A stretch of 17,867 bases of DNA from an uncultured Lachnospiraceae bacterium. GTDB lineage: Bacteria > Bacillota > Clostridia > Lachnospirales > Lachnospiraceae. Each line of letters opens with the position of its first letter. Position 1 is the first letter of the stretch. Location of the stretch: contig CAJUJR010000058.1 in NCBI GenBank assembly GCA_910586605.1, positions 1 through 17,867 on the forward strand, in the 5' to 3' direction. Under the pieces are notes generated by a model. It worked only from the letters and a program-made list of their open reading frames with translations, did no database searches and was not told the DNA's origin. A program made the position numbers and the translations under genes. Positions 8,701 to 15,157 of the stretch are shown here, one piece after another.

Positions 8701-9379
8701 GGTAGCAATGCGCGATTTGGAAATCCGTGGCGCTGGAAACCTTTTAGGGGCGGCACAGTCTGGGCATATGGAAGCAGTAGGCTATGATTTATATTGTAAG
8801 ATGTTAAATGATGCTGTACGGCGGCTGAAAGGGGAAATAACACAGGAAGAATTTGAGACGGCAATTGATTTACAAGTAGATGCGTATATTCCTGCCACCT
8901 ATATACCAAGTGAATTCCAGAAGCTGGATATGTACAAAAGGATTGCAGGGATTGAGAAGTTAGAAGAATACCGGGATTTACAGGAAGAACTGACAGACCG
9001 TTTTGGGGATATTCCGGCCGCTGCTGATAACCTGCTAAGGATAGCGCTTTTAAAGGCAGATGCCCATAAGGCAGGGATGACGCAGGTTATCCAAAAGGGG
9101 AATGGAATCCGGTTTTACCTGCACAGCAGCGTATTTGTCAACAGTGAAAAGGCGGCGAAAATGTTAGGGGAATATCAGGGTAAAATGAAATATGTACAAG
9201 ACGAGAAGCCGTATTTTTGTTATTTGCTGAAAGAGCCGCAGAACCGTTCTGTCAGTGTAACAGGATATAAAATGAAATCATCAGCAGTAAAAACATCAAA
9301 AACAACACATACCGAGGAAATCTTTCATCTTGTTGCAGAAGCAATTAAAAGGATAGGAGGACTATATGAAGAAGAGTAG
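5789..9379 (+). CDS. mfd: Mfd, transcription-repair coupling factor
   Basis: Mfd is a DNA translocase that removes RNA polymerase stalled at lesions and recruits UvrA for excision repair. The 1196-residue product is full length (B. subtilis Mfd is about 1177). The N-terminal third is UvrB-like (VEAPGDFSIRGGILDLFP). The RNA-polymerase-interacting CarD-like domain starts near S505 (SVGDYVVHEDHGLG). The RecG-type motor has Walker A G655-DVGYGKT662, the D756-EEQ759 box, LSATPIPRT, and R929-V-G-R932 (QLRGRVGR). The C-terminal TRCF domain covers roughly the last 150 residues. The start is GTG with AAAGGA upstream, a rather weak site, and 15 bp from pth. Sharing an operon with uvrC places two parts of the same repair pathway under one promoter. 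Confidence 0.97.
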   Translation: METLLAPLQEINAYNSVRECIGKGKFPLHVSGCMDSQRTHFIYGLSQGTAWKVIVTQNEIKARELIEEYRMFDRETLYFPTKDVIFYSADVHGSAITVERLKVVEALLTKKEGTVITTMDAGMENLPALSVYEKAFCEVAEGDTVDLEQMSVHLCDMGYRRQEQVEAPGDFSIRGGILDLFPITSGCPYRIELWGDEVDTVRSFDVESQRSIERVERLTIFPASEFIATQNEIHEAFQEMKADQKKLVERFRKEKNHEGINRINETISLLKEEFEVYGSRMGLDGYLPYFSVQTGSLFDYFDSQDTVFFVDEPVRCLEKMKVVEDEFRESMEGRLEKGYILPKQMEVLYPAEAVNAMLQGRKSVYLTILDTLPKQITAKEAYNLQIQPVGSYNKHFELLIEDIKKWRKNGFSILLLSGSRTRAERLAKDLNEYEVPAFYREKPDTKLTAGQVMASYGFLHKGFAYATAKFVVVTEGDIFGAKARARKSRQKKYSGKSIQSFNELSVGDYVVHEDHGLGVYRGIEKIRVDMVTKDYIKIEYGDGGNLYVPVSGLDVLQKYARQDARKPKLHKLNSLDWKKTKSKVKGAVQEIAKELVLLYAKRQQLQGFQFSEDTVWQKEFEELFPFEETQDQLRAIEETKRDMESNKIMDRLICGDVGYGKTEIAIRAAFKAVNDGKQAAFLVPTTILAQQHYNTLMERLGDFPVTVEMMSRFRTSAQQKKTIEKLKKGQVDIVVGTHRLLSKDVEFKNLGLLVVDEEQRFGVTHKEKIKQMKGNVDVLTLSATPIPRTLHMSLIGIRDMSVLEEPPVDRLPIQTFVMEHNSEVIREAVNRELARGGQVYYVYNRVNHIDEVAAEISKLVPDANVEFAHGQMKERELENIMMAFISGEIDVLVATTIIETGLDISNVNTIIIDNADQMGLSQLYQLRGRVGRSNRTSFAFLMYKRNKMLKEIAEKRLAAIREYTELGSGIKVAMRDLEIRGAGNLLGAAQSGHMEAVGYDLYCKMLNDAVRRLKGEITQEEFETAIDLQVDAYIPATYIPSEFQKLDMYKRIAGIEKLEEYRDLQEELTDRFGDIPAAADNLLRIALLKADAHKAGMTQVIQKGNGIRFYLHSSVFVNSEKAAKMLGEYQGKMKYVQDEKPYFCYLLKEPQNRSVSVTGYKMKSSAVKTSKTTHTEEIFHLVAEAIKRIGGLYEEE

Positions 9380-10349
9380 GAGAATACTTCTGGGGCTGTG
9401 CGCAGGCGTTATGGCAATTGGGATGCTGACAGGCTGCAGCGGGAAAAGCTCAGTTGGTTCAAATGTCAGGCTGGAGACAGGGGAAGTCCAGGATAATTCG
9501 GTTGTAATCCGTGTTGGGGATATCGGTGTGCGATACAGGGAAGTGCGTAATTATTGTTATCTGTTAAAGGAACAATATGAGGGCAGCTTTGGCAGTAAGA
9601 TTTGGGATTACGAGCTGGAGGATGGCAGTACGATTGGGGATGAGGCAAAAGAAGAAATTATTAATATGATTACACAGCTAAAAGTAATTAGCGCCACCGC
9701 AGAATCAGAGAAAGTGACTTTAACAAACGATGAAAAGGATGAAGCACTCCAGAAAGCAGAGAAACTAATGGAGAATGTAACAGATAAAGACCGGAAAAAT
9801 TACCATTTGTCAATACAGGCAATGGAAAGGATTTATGAGGAAAATACACTGGCAAATAAGATGTTCTATATTTCAACAGATGATGCCAATACTGAAGTTA
9901 CAGATGATGAGGCAAGGCAGGTTAAGATTGCATATCTTTTGGTGAAAGAAGCCGGGAAAGCATCTGATGATGGAGGCGTGTCAGATAGGGCTACAGTTTT
10001 ATGGAAGCAGGCAAAGAAAGCAAATGATTTTTCAGAGTTTGCAAGGGAGCATACAGAGGCTGGTTCTGTGGAGATAACCGTTGGGCAGGAGAGTACAGAA
10101 TTGGATCAGGAAGCAGTATCGGCAGCGCTTTCCCTGGAAAAAGGCGAAATAAGCCCAGTAATTGCTGGAAAAAGCGGATATTATATTATCCGCTGTATAA
10201 ATCCTATGGATGAAGATGCTACATATGCCAGGAAAGAAGAAATTATTGAAGAGCGCCAGACAGGCATGTTTAAGAAAAAGTATACAAAGTGGCTTGGGGA
10301 GTATGATGTGGATATCAGTAAAGCTTTTTGGAAGATTTTTGAGATATGA
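9366..10349 (+). CDS. PrsA-like lipoprotein peptidyl-prolyl isomerase (PpiC/SurA family)
   Basis: This is a predicted extracytoplasmic, membrane-anchored foldase of 327 residues. The start is a lipoprotein signal: KKSRR, a hydrophobic stretch, and the lipobox L21-T-G-C24, so C24 should be lipidated. A SurA_N-like helical region covers about 45-180. A parvulin-type rotamase domain covers about 186-285 (VKIAYLLV, then DFSEFAREHTEAGS, SLEKGEISPV and SGYYIIRCI), followed by a short tail. PrsA relatives help secreted proteins fold between membrane and wall. The ATG has GGAGG close upstream and overlaps the mfd end by 14 bp, which implies translational coupling. Last gene of the operon; the hairpin repeat at 10358-10413 follows. 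Confidence 0.85.
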   Translation: MKKSRRILLGLCAGVMAIGMLTGCSGKSSVGSNVRLETGEVQDNSVVIRVGDIGVRYREVRNYCYLLKEQYEGSFGSKIWDYELEDGSTIGDEAKEEIINMITQLKVISATAESEKVTLTNDEKDEALQKAEKLMENVTDKDRKNYHLSIQAMERIYEENTLANKMFYISTDDANTEVTDDEARQVKIAYLLVKEAGKASDDGGVSDRATVLWKQAKKANDFSEFAREHTEAGSVEITVGQESTELDQEAVSAALSLEKGEISPVIAGKSGYYIIRCINPMDEDATYARKEEIIEERQTGMFKKKYTKWLGEYDVDISKAFWKIFEI

Positions 10350-10357
10350 AACGTATT

Positions 10358-10413
10358 GTTACTATTTACGGCTAATTTTGCGCATGATGTTTAGAATGGC
10401 CGTGAATAGTAAC
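10358..10413. repeat. GTTACTATT-type hairpin repeat, best-preserved copy
   Basis: GTTACTATTTACGGC (10358-10372) and GCCGTGAATAGTAAC (10399-10413) form a 15-bp inverted repeat with a single mismatch around a 26-nt spacer that begins TAATTT. It follows the PrsA-like stop by 8 bp and precedes the cheX promoter. No U-run follows directly, so it is not a classical terminator, though the stem could stabilise the 3' end of the operon mRNA. Related copies lie at 1012, 11881 and 17814. Confidence 0.7.
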
Positions 10414-10451
10414 AATTTGTGATTATTAATAGCCTATTTGTGATTTTAACG

Positions 10452-10480
10452 TTTACAGAAGCAGTTTCATTTGTTATACT
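10452..10480 (+). promoter_or_regulatory. Sigma-A promoter for cheX
   Basis: TTTACA (10452-10457), a 17-nt spacer and TATACT (10475-10480). The same -35 hexamer and spacing occur in the uvrC promoter. The expected start near 10487 gives a leader of about 38 nt to the GTG at 10525, and would leave almost no leader for the ATG at 10492. Confidence 0.7.
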
Positions 10481-10524
10481 AAGGAACTACAATGAAAAAA
10501 CCGGCTGGAAAGGAAGGTGATGTT

Positions 10525-10977
10525 GTGAAAGCGGAGCATATTAACCCATTTATTATCTCTGTTTGTAAGATTATGAAGGATATGTGCATGCTTGATTTAA
10601 AAATCGGGAAACCCAGTGTAACAAAAGGGGAATATCCTGGGGATACTTCTATTATTAAATTAGGGCTGACCGGGAACCTGACAGGAGAGGTAATATTAAA
10701 TATTATGCATTCAACAGCATTACAGATTGTTTCTAAAATGGTTATGATGCCAGTTGATACAATTGATGAGATGGGGCAGAGCGCAATGTCTGAGCTTGGG
10801 AATATGATTGCAGGAAATGCAGCAACTGTTTTTGCAAATAATAATATCATAATTGACATAACGCCGCCGAATTATTACTTGGGTTCTGGCTTCCAGTCTG
10901 ATGCAAAAGAATTGTTTAGTATTCCCTTTACCTGTGATGCGGGGGAACTATCTATCGATATATCTATTAATGAATAA
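10525..10977 (+). CDS. cheX: CheX-type CheY-P phosphatase
   Basis: This 150-residue protein of the CheC/CheX/FliY phosphatase family is expected to dephosphorylate a phosphorylated CheY-like receiver in the cytoplasm. The active-site pattern E-x-x-N is present as E90-L-G-N93 in MSELGNMIAGNAA, on the helix where it is expected; the N-terminal INPFI motif is also typical. I chose the GTG at 10525 over the ATG at 10492 because AAGGAAGG (10510-10517) sits 7 nt upstream and the promoter is too close to the ATG. It is a single-gene unit with its own promoter and terminator, and no other chemotaxis gene lies in the window, so its receiver partner is unknown. Confidence 0.8.
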   Translation: MKAEHINPFIISVCKIMKDMCMLDLKIGKPSVTKGEYPGDTSIIKLGLTGNLTGEVILNIMHSTALQIVSKMVMMPVDTIDEMGQSAMSELGNMIAGNAATVFANNNIIIDITPPNYYLGSGFQSDAKELFSIPFTCDAGELSIDISINE

Positions 10978-11035
10978 GGAACTGTAGAAAAATAACTTGA
11001 GCAGATTGCGTAGGATATTTTTTCTGTTCCTAATA

Positions 11036-11064
11036 CAAAAGCGCACCTGTATGGTGCGCTTTTG
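11036..11064 (+). terminator. Strong intrinsic terminator after cheX
   Basis: A perfect 12-bp stem (CAAAAGCGCACC paired with GGTGCGCTTTTG) with a TGTAT loop. The A- and T-rich stem flanks make it usable in both directions. It ends 5 nt before the GGAGG of the downstream methyltransferase gene. Confidence 0.8.
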
Positions 11065-11079
11065 ACCATGGAGGGCGAA

Positions 11080-11802
11080 ATGGCGGGATATAAACGTTAC
11101 CGGAAAGAGAGCGAAGTATCATATTCCCTTGGGATTACCCTGACTTTTGAGCTTTTAAAATATAAGGCAGAGCATGTTACCCGGATTTTTATCCATTCTG
11201 GAATGAAAGAAGGGGAGACTTTAGGGAAATTAACAGAACTTTCCAAAGCGGCAGGTATTGAAATAGTACATACGGATAAAATATTTCATGTACTGTCACA
11301 AAAGGAAAACTGCTATGTGATTGGGGAGTTTCGGAAATTTCAGGGCACGCTGACGGCAGACGCGTCCCATATTGTGCTGGTACAGCCATCCAATGCCGGA
11401 AATATGGGCACAATTATGCGGAGTGCGTTGGGCTTTGGGATAACCCAGATGGCAATTATACGCCCGGCAGTAGATGCGTTTGACCCTAAGACAGTCCGGG
11501 CGTCTATGGGGGCTGTTTTTTCAATGGACTTTGTTTATTTTGATAGTTTTGAAGAATATAGGGAGGCATTTGGGGAAAGGGAATTGTATCCGTTTATGCT
11601 GGATGCGGAAATGAAGTTGTATGAGATTAGACCAAAGAGGGTGTTTTCCTTGATTTTTGGAAATGAGGCCACAGGGCTTCCAGATGAATTTTCCTGTATA
11701 GGAACAAGCGTAGTGATACCGCATTCTGGAAGGATTGACAGTCTGAACCTGCCAATTGCCGCCAGCATTGCAATGTATGAGGCTACAAAGCCAAAAATAT
11801 GA
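11080..11802 (+). CDS. SpoU/TrmH-family RNA 2'-O-methyltransferase
   Basis: This 240-residue SPOUT-class enzyme is predicted to transfer a methyl group from S-adenosylmethionine to a 2'-hydroxyl of rRNA or tRNA. An N-terminal substrate-binding region (about 1-95) precedes the knotted catalytic domain. Motif 1 is Q102-PSNAGNMGTIMR114, with N105 and R114. Motif 2 is F193-GNEATGLP201, with E196. Motif 3 is I213-PHSGRIDSLNLP225, with N223. The exact target base cannot be told from sequence. The ATG at 11080 has GGAGGG (11070-11075) just upstream. The in-frame TTG at 11062 lies inside the preceding terminator stem and is rejected. No convincing own promoter was found; a weak TTGCGT/TAATAC pair with 19-nt spacing overlaps the terminator. 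Confidence 0.88.
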   Translation: MAGYKRYRKESEVSYSLGITLTFELLKYKAEHVTRIFIHSGMKEGETLGKLTELSKAAGIEIVHTDKIFHVLSQKENCYVIGEFRKFQGTLTADASHIVLVQPSNAGNMGTIMRSALGFGITQMAIIRPAVDAFDPKTVRASMGAVFSMDFVYFDSFEEYREAFGERELYPFMLDAEMKLYEIRPKRVFSLIFGNEATGLPDEFSCIGTSVVIPHSGRIDSLNLPIAASIAMYEATKPKI

Positions 11803-11816
11803 TTATTTGACAAGAG

Positions 11817-11825
11817 TGTTATAAT
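11817..11825 (+). promoter_or_regulatory. Candidate extended -10 promoter for the COG0523 pair
   Basis: TGTTATAAT carries a perfect TATAAT with the TG of an extended -10 element. A TTGACA at 11807 is only 7 nt away, too close to act as its -35, and no good -35 lies 17 nt upstream. The leader to 11932 would be about 100 nt. No clear Zur-like palindrome was seen around it. Confidence 0.35.
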
Positions 11826-11880
11826 AATTGAATGAAGCAACAACCTATACCGTTGGGGCTATTGCATAATAAAAAAGAAC

Positions 11881-11896
11881 GGCTTTGAATAGTAAC
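11881..11896 (-). repeat. Single arm of the GTTACTATT-type repeat
   Basis: GGCTTTGAATAGTAAC matches the right arm of the copy at 10398-10413 at 14 of 16 positions. No opposite arm is visible nearby. It lies in the leader of the first COG0523 gene, about 20 nt before its ribosome binding site. Confidence 0.5.
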
Positions 11897-11931
11897 AAAA
11901 GCTGTAATATATAGAAAGGAAGTAAAGTGAC

Positions 11932-12990
11932 ATGGCAAAGATTGATATTATTTCAGGTTTTTTAGGGGCAGGGAAAACAACTTTGATTAAGAAGTTGATT
12001 GCTGAGGCATTTCCAGGTGAAAAGCTTGTACTGATTGAAAATGAATTTGGTGAAATTGGCATTGATGGCGGTTTTCTGAAAGAGGCTGGAATCCAGATTA
12101 CAGAGATGAATTCAGGATGCATTTGCTGTTCTTTGGTTGGCGATTTTGGCGAAGCGTTAAAAGAGGTGCTTGAAAAATATGCGCCAGACCGGGTGATTAT
12201 TGAGCCGTCTGGCGTTGGGAAGCTTTCAGATGTTGTGAAAGCAGTAAAAAATATAGGGGATGCCGTTGCCATTAACAGTACGGCAACTGTAGTAGATGCA
12301 TCAAAATGTAAGATGTATATGAAAAATTATGGTGAATTTTATAATAACCAGGTAGAATATGCAGGAACTGTTATTTTAAGCCGTACCCAGAATATTTCTG
12401 AAGAAAAGCTTGATGCTTGCCTGAAAATGATTCGGGAGAAAAATCAGGAGGCTTCTATTATCACAACTCCATGGGATGAAATTAATGCTAAAAATATATT
12501 GGAAGCAATGGAAAAAGTAAATTCTTTAGAAAAAGAACTATTGGAAGAGCACCATCATCATGACGGGGAATGCTGCCACCATGACGGGCACCACCATGAT
12601 GGGGAATGCTGCCACCATGATGGGCACCACCACGACAGGGAATGCTGCCACCATGAAGAGCACCACCATGATGGGGAGCGCTGCCACCATGAACATGGGC
12701 ATCACCACGCAGATGATGTGTTTACAAGTATAGGGATTGAGACTGCCCACAGGTTTACAGAGGAAGAATTAAAGGATATTATCCAGCAGCTTGCTAACAG
12801 CAAGGAATACGGCGAGATTCTCCGGGCAAAGGGGATTGTTGCAGCAGACGAGGGAGAATGGTTTCATTTTGACCTTGTTCCAGAAGAGACAGAAATCCGC
12901 CGTGGGGCAGCAGACTTTACAGGGCGCATATGCGTAATTGGTTCTGCATTGGATGAAGCGAAAGTAAAAGAGCTGTTTTATGTAGCATAA
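11932..12990 (+). CDS. COG0523 (CobW-type) GTPase with a His/Cys-rich metal tract
   Basis: This 352-residue G3E-family GTPase is a probable metallochaperone. Walker A is G9-FLGAGKTT17, ENEFGE follows at 36-41, the family metal motif is C63-I-C-C66, and Walker B is IIEPSG (89-94). The guanine-specificity motif, usually NKxD, reads S150-R-T-Q153. Residues 207-259 are a metal-binding tract of four units of 12-13 residues (HHHDGECCHHDG pattern) containing 25 His and 7 Cys. A CobW C-terminal domain follows from about 262 to 350. Relatives with His-rich linkers handle zinc; others deliver cobalt, iron or nitrile hydratase metal, so zinc is an inference. Start has GAAAGGAAG about 9 nt upstream. The next gene follows after 14 bp and is probably cotranscribed. 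Confidence 0.88.
   Translation: MAKIDIISGFLGAGKTTLIKKLIAEAFPGEKLVLIENEFGEIGIDGGFLKEAGIQITEMNSGCICCSLVGDFGEALKEVLEKYAPDRVIIEPSGVGKLSDVVKAVKNIGDAVAINSTATVVDASKCKMYMKNYGEFYNNQVEYAGTVILSRTQNISEEKLDACLKMIREKNQEASIITTPWDEINAKNILEAMEKVNSLEKELLEEHHHHDGECCHHDGHHHDGECCHHDGHHHDRECCHHEEHHHDGERCHHEHGHHHADDVFTSIGIETAHRFTEEELKDIIQQLANSKEYGEILRAKGIVAADEGEWFHFDLVPEETEIRRGAADFTGRICVIGSALDEAKVKELFYVA
12550..12708 (+). repeat. In-frame 36-39 bp tandem repeat encoding the His/Cys tract
   Basis: Four units start at 12550 (39 bp), 12589 (36 bp), 12625 (36 bp) and 12661 (39 bp), followed by a partial CATCACCAC. Each unit encodes HHH-D-G/R-E-C/R-C-HH plus an acidic or Gly pair. The units are very similar in DNA, so slippage or recombination could change their number without shifting the frame. 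Confidence 0.85.
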
Positions 12991-13004
12991 GATGGGAGGC
13001 TGCC

Positions 13005-13979
13005 ATGTATAACCGAAAAAAAAAGGAAATGATGGTATATGTCATCATGGGATTTCTGGAGGCAGGAAAAACAAGCCTCATAAAAGATTTGTTAACAGAC
13101 GAACTATTTGATGATGATGCGAGAACGTTAATTCTTGCGTGTGAAGAAGGCGAAGAGGAGTATGAGAAAGACATGCTTGCAAAAGCATGGGCGGAGTGTG
13201 AATATATAGAGGATGAAGAAAGCTTTCATGGCAAAAATATAGAAGGCCTTTTGAAAAAGCACCGTCCAGACCGCATTATTATTGAGTACAATGGAATGTG
13301 GGCATCCAGCCATATCCCAGAATTATATGATGATTTGGAGGAAATCCTCTTTGACAGGGAAGTGATTTTTCAGACAATTGATGTGGTAAATGATGAATCG
13401 TTTGCGCTATATATGAAAAATATGCCTTCCATGATGGTGGATCAGTTCAGGATTTCAGAGATGATTATTGTAAACCGCTGTACACTCCAGACAAATAAAA
13501 ATGCAGTCAGGGGAAGCGTCAAAGCGGTGAATCCACGGGCACAGATTGTATATGAATCGGAGGATGAGGCATTTTATGATATGAAAGATGAGATGCCGTT
13601 TGATATAAATGCTGATATTATCGAAGTGTCAGAAGATGATTATGGCCTTTGGTATATTGATATGATAGATCATCCTGAAACGTATACAGGGAAAACAGTT
13701 CGTATTACAGGGCTAATCCAGAAAGCGGCGGGTCTGCCGAAGGGGTTTGTAGTATTTGGGCGGTTTGCAATGACATGTTGTGCAGATGATGTCCAGTATA
13801 TTGGCTTTTTGTGTAAAGCAGACGAGTGGCAGGAATATCAAGATAAGCAGTATGTGACAGTTACTGCGCGATTGGAATATAAATATATGAAAGAATATGG
13901 TGAGGAAGGCCCAGTATTTTATGCAGAGGAAGTCTCCCCGGCAGAAAAGCCGAAGGAGGAACTTGTATATTTTAATTAA
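13005..13979 (+). CDS. COG0523-like GTPase fused to a YcgQ-like C-terminal domain
   Basis: This 324-residue protein has two parts. The N-terminal half resembles a CobW GTPase: Walker A G16-FLEAGKTS24 and IIIEYNG with E94. The CxCC metal motif is absent (LACEEGEEEY stands in that region), and the NKxD position reads NRCT. The C-terminal part (about 200-315) contains GKTVRITGLI and GRFAMTCCADDVQYIGFL with C258-C259. This resembles the soluble C-terminal part of YcgQ/TIGR03943 proteins, whose genes sit with COG0523 genes in zinc-starvation loci of bacilli. A role in metal handling with the upstream gene is therefore inferred. The ATG has GGGAGG (12994-12999) with 5-nt spacing. Its stop overlaps the convergent ytvI stop. 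Confidence 0.75.
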   Translation: MYNRKKKEMMVYVIMGFLEAGKTSLIKDLLTDELFDDDARTLILACEEGEEEYEKDMLAKAWAECEYIEDEESFHGKNIEGLLKKHRPDRIIIEYNGMWASSHIPELYDDLEEILFDREVIFQTIDVVNDESFALYMKNMPSMMVDQFRISEMIIVNRCTLQTNKNAVRGSVKAVNPRAQIVYESEDEAFYDMKDEMPFDINADIIEVSEDDYGLWYIDMIDHPETYTGKTVRITGLIQKAAGLPKGFVVFGRFAMTCCADDVQYIGFLCKADEWQEYQDKQYVTVTARLEYKYMKEYGEEGPVFYAEEVSPAEKPKEELVYFN

Positions 13980-15015
13980 GGGATAGTATGGCGCGTACTA
14001 GTACAATGGCAAGAGGACCTAAAAAAATACCAGTAACGCCAAAGATCTGGATTCCAATAAAAATAGCAGCAAGCATAAAAAATGGGCTTAGGCCAAGCCC
14101 CTTCCCAAGGAGTTTTGCTTCTAAAAATTCGCGTACAAATAACGTGATAAGGTAAGTTGTAATTAGGATAGCGGCAGTATAATATTCCCGGTCCAGGAAT
14201 GCATATATTGCCCATGGCAGGAAAATAAAGCCGCTCCCAAGCACTGGGAATGCATCAAAGATAGAGATTCCCATGCCGAACAGGAAAAAATATGGATTGT
14301 GGATGCAAAAAAGCCCAAGCGAGCAGACTATCCAATTGATGATTAAAATAGTAAATTCTGCTTTTAAGTAAGCTAACCCACTGTCTTTAAGGCGTACAAG
14401 GACAGAGTGGATAGGGACAAAAAAGGAGCTGTTTCTGAATTTTTTATGAAGCGGCTCCATTTCTTTTACTAGGATAATCATGGAAATAATCAAAATGATC
14501 AATGCGGCAAAAAACTGAAAAGAGCCTGAAAGGCAGTTAAACAGTGCTTTTCCGGCATTTGTTGTCAGATTTTTGGCGCTGGTCTGTTCAAAATCACTCA
14601 TACGCTGTTCTAAAAAAGCATAGACAGTACCATTTTCAAGGCACAGATAATAGTCGATGCAGTGGCAGAGCCGTGTTGTCTGTTGGTAAAGCGTGGATTC
14701 TAAAAGTTGCCGGTATACAGGGAAGTTACTGAAAAAAAGGCGGAGCTGCGTAATGATTTTCCACCCAATAAACAAGAATAGGGAGGTGACAACAGTGAAA
14801 AATCCAAATAGCGTCCCATAATGTGAAAGAAATTGTGGCAGCTTCCATTTTTTATGAAAAAAACACATCATTGGGTATAGTGTGCGCATAAGGATATAGG
14901 CAAGCAAAAAAGGAAATGCAAGCGGAAGCAGATAGCGAAAAGCCAGATAAACACCTGACGAAACAATTAGGAGCCTGAAAAACTGATAAGCAAGAGATGA
15001 TTTGTCCATATGCAT
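13972..15015 (-). CDS. ytvI: YtvI-type sporulation / AI-2E family membrane protein
   Basis: A polytopic membrane protein of 347 residues in the AI-2E transporter-like (UPF0118) family, closest in size and layout to sporulation protein YtvI. Paired hydrophobic helices start the protein, a soluble segment follows in the middle, and several helices close it. Family motifs are visible: the FDAFPVLGSGFIFLPW block and the C-terminal FGVTGIFLGPLAIVLVR block. Transport substrate is unknown, and the AI-2E name is historical. The ATG at 15015 has AAAGGG 4 nt upstream; a second ATG at 15009 has 10-nt spacing and could be used instead. The frame stays open to 15216, but that extension crosses the hairpin at 15158-15184. 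It ends convergently with the upstream COG0523-like gene, sharing TTAATTAA. Confidence 0.75.
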   Translation of the reverse strand: MHMDKSSLAYQFFRLLIVSSGVYLAFRYLLPLAFPFLLAYILMRTLYPMMCFFHKKWKLPQFLSHYGTLFGFFTVVTSLFLFIGWKIITQLRLFFSNFPVYRQLLESTLYQQTTRLCHCIDYYLCLENGTVYAFLEQRMSDFEQTSAKNLTTNAGKALFNCLSGSFQFFAALIILIISMIILVKEMEPLHKKFRNSSFFVPIHSVLVRLKDSGLAYLKAEFTILIINWIVCSLGLFCIHNPYFFLFGMGISIFDAFPVLGSGFIFLPWAIYAFLDREYYTAAILITTYLITLFVREFLEAKLLGKGLGLSPFFMLAAIFIGIQIFGVTGIFLGPLAIVLVRAILSLN

Positions 15016-15040
15016 ACTGCCCTTTCTTGGTTTTGGGATA

Positions 15041-15068
15041 GCTATAAATAATAATGATATTGCTGCAA
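15041..15068 (-). promoter_or_regulatory. Weak candidate promoter for ytvI
   Basis: Read on the minus strand, TTGCAG, a 16-nt spacer and TATAGC lie about 20-50 nt before the ytvI start. If sporulation-controlled, a sigma-E or sigma-K promoter would be expected instead, and I could not identify one with confidence. Confidence 0.25.
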
Positions 15069-15157
15069 AGTTATTCTGTACCGAAAAGGGGTTTACTATA
15101 CATAGATAAAGAAATGATAAAAAAGGGCATCGGTGCAAGTTCCTATCGTATAAATAA

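Noticed and set aside
10492..10524. Upstream ATG start for cheX
   Set aside because: It would leave a leader of only about 5 nt from the promoter, and the ribosome binding site AAGGAAGG lies inside this extension.
11062..11079. TTG start for the RNA methyltransferase
   Set aside because: It falls inside the terminator stem; the GGAGGG that would serve translation lies downstream of it.
11807..11812. Perfect TTGACA as a -35 box
   Set aside because: The nearest good -10 (TATAAT at 11820) is only 7 nt away, and no suitable -10 lies 16-18 nt downstream.
12550..12708. Regular 36-bp direct repeats that resemble a small CRISPR or minisatellite
   Set aside because: The repeats are contiguous with no unique spacers and are in frame within the COG0523 gene, encoding the His/Cys tract.
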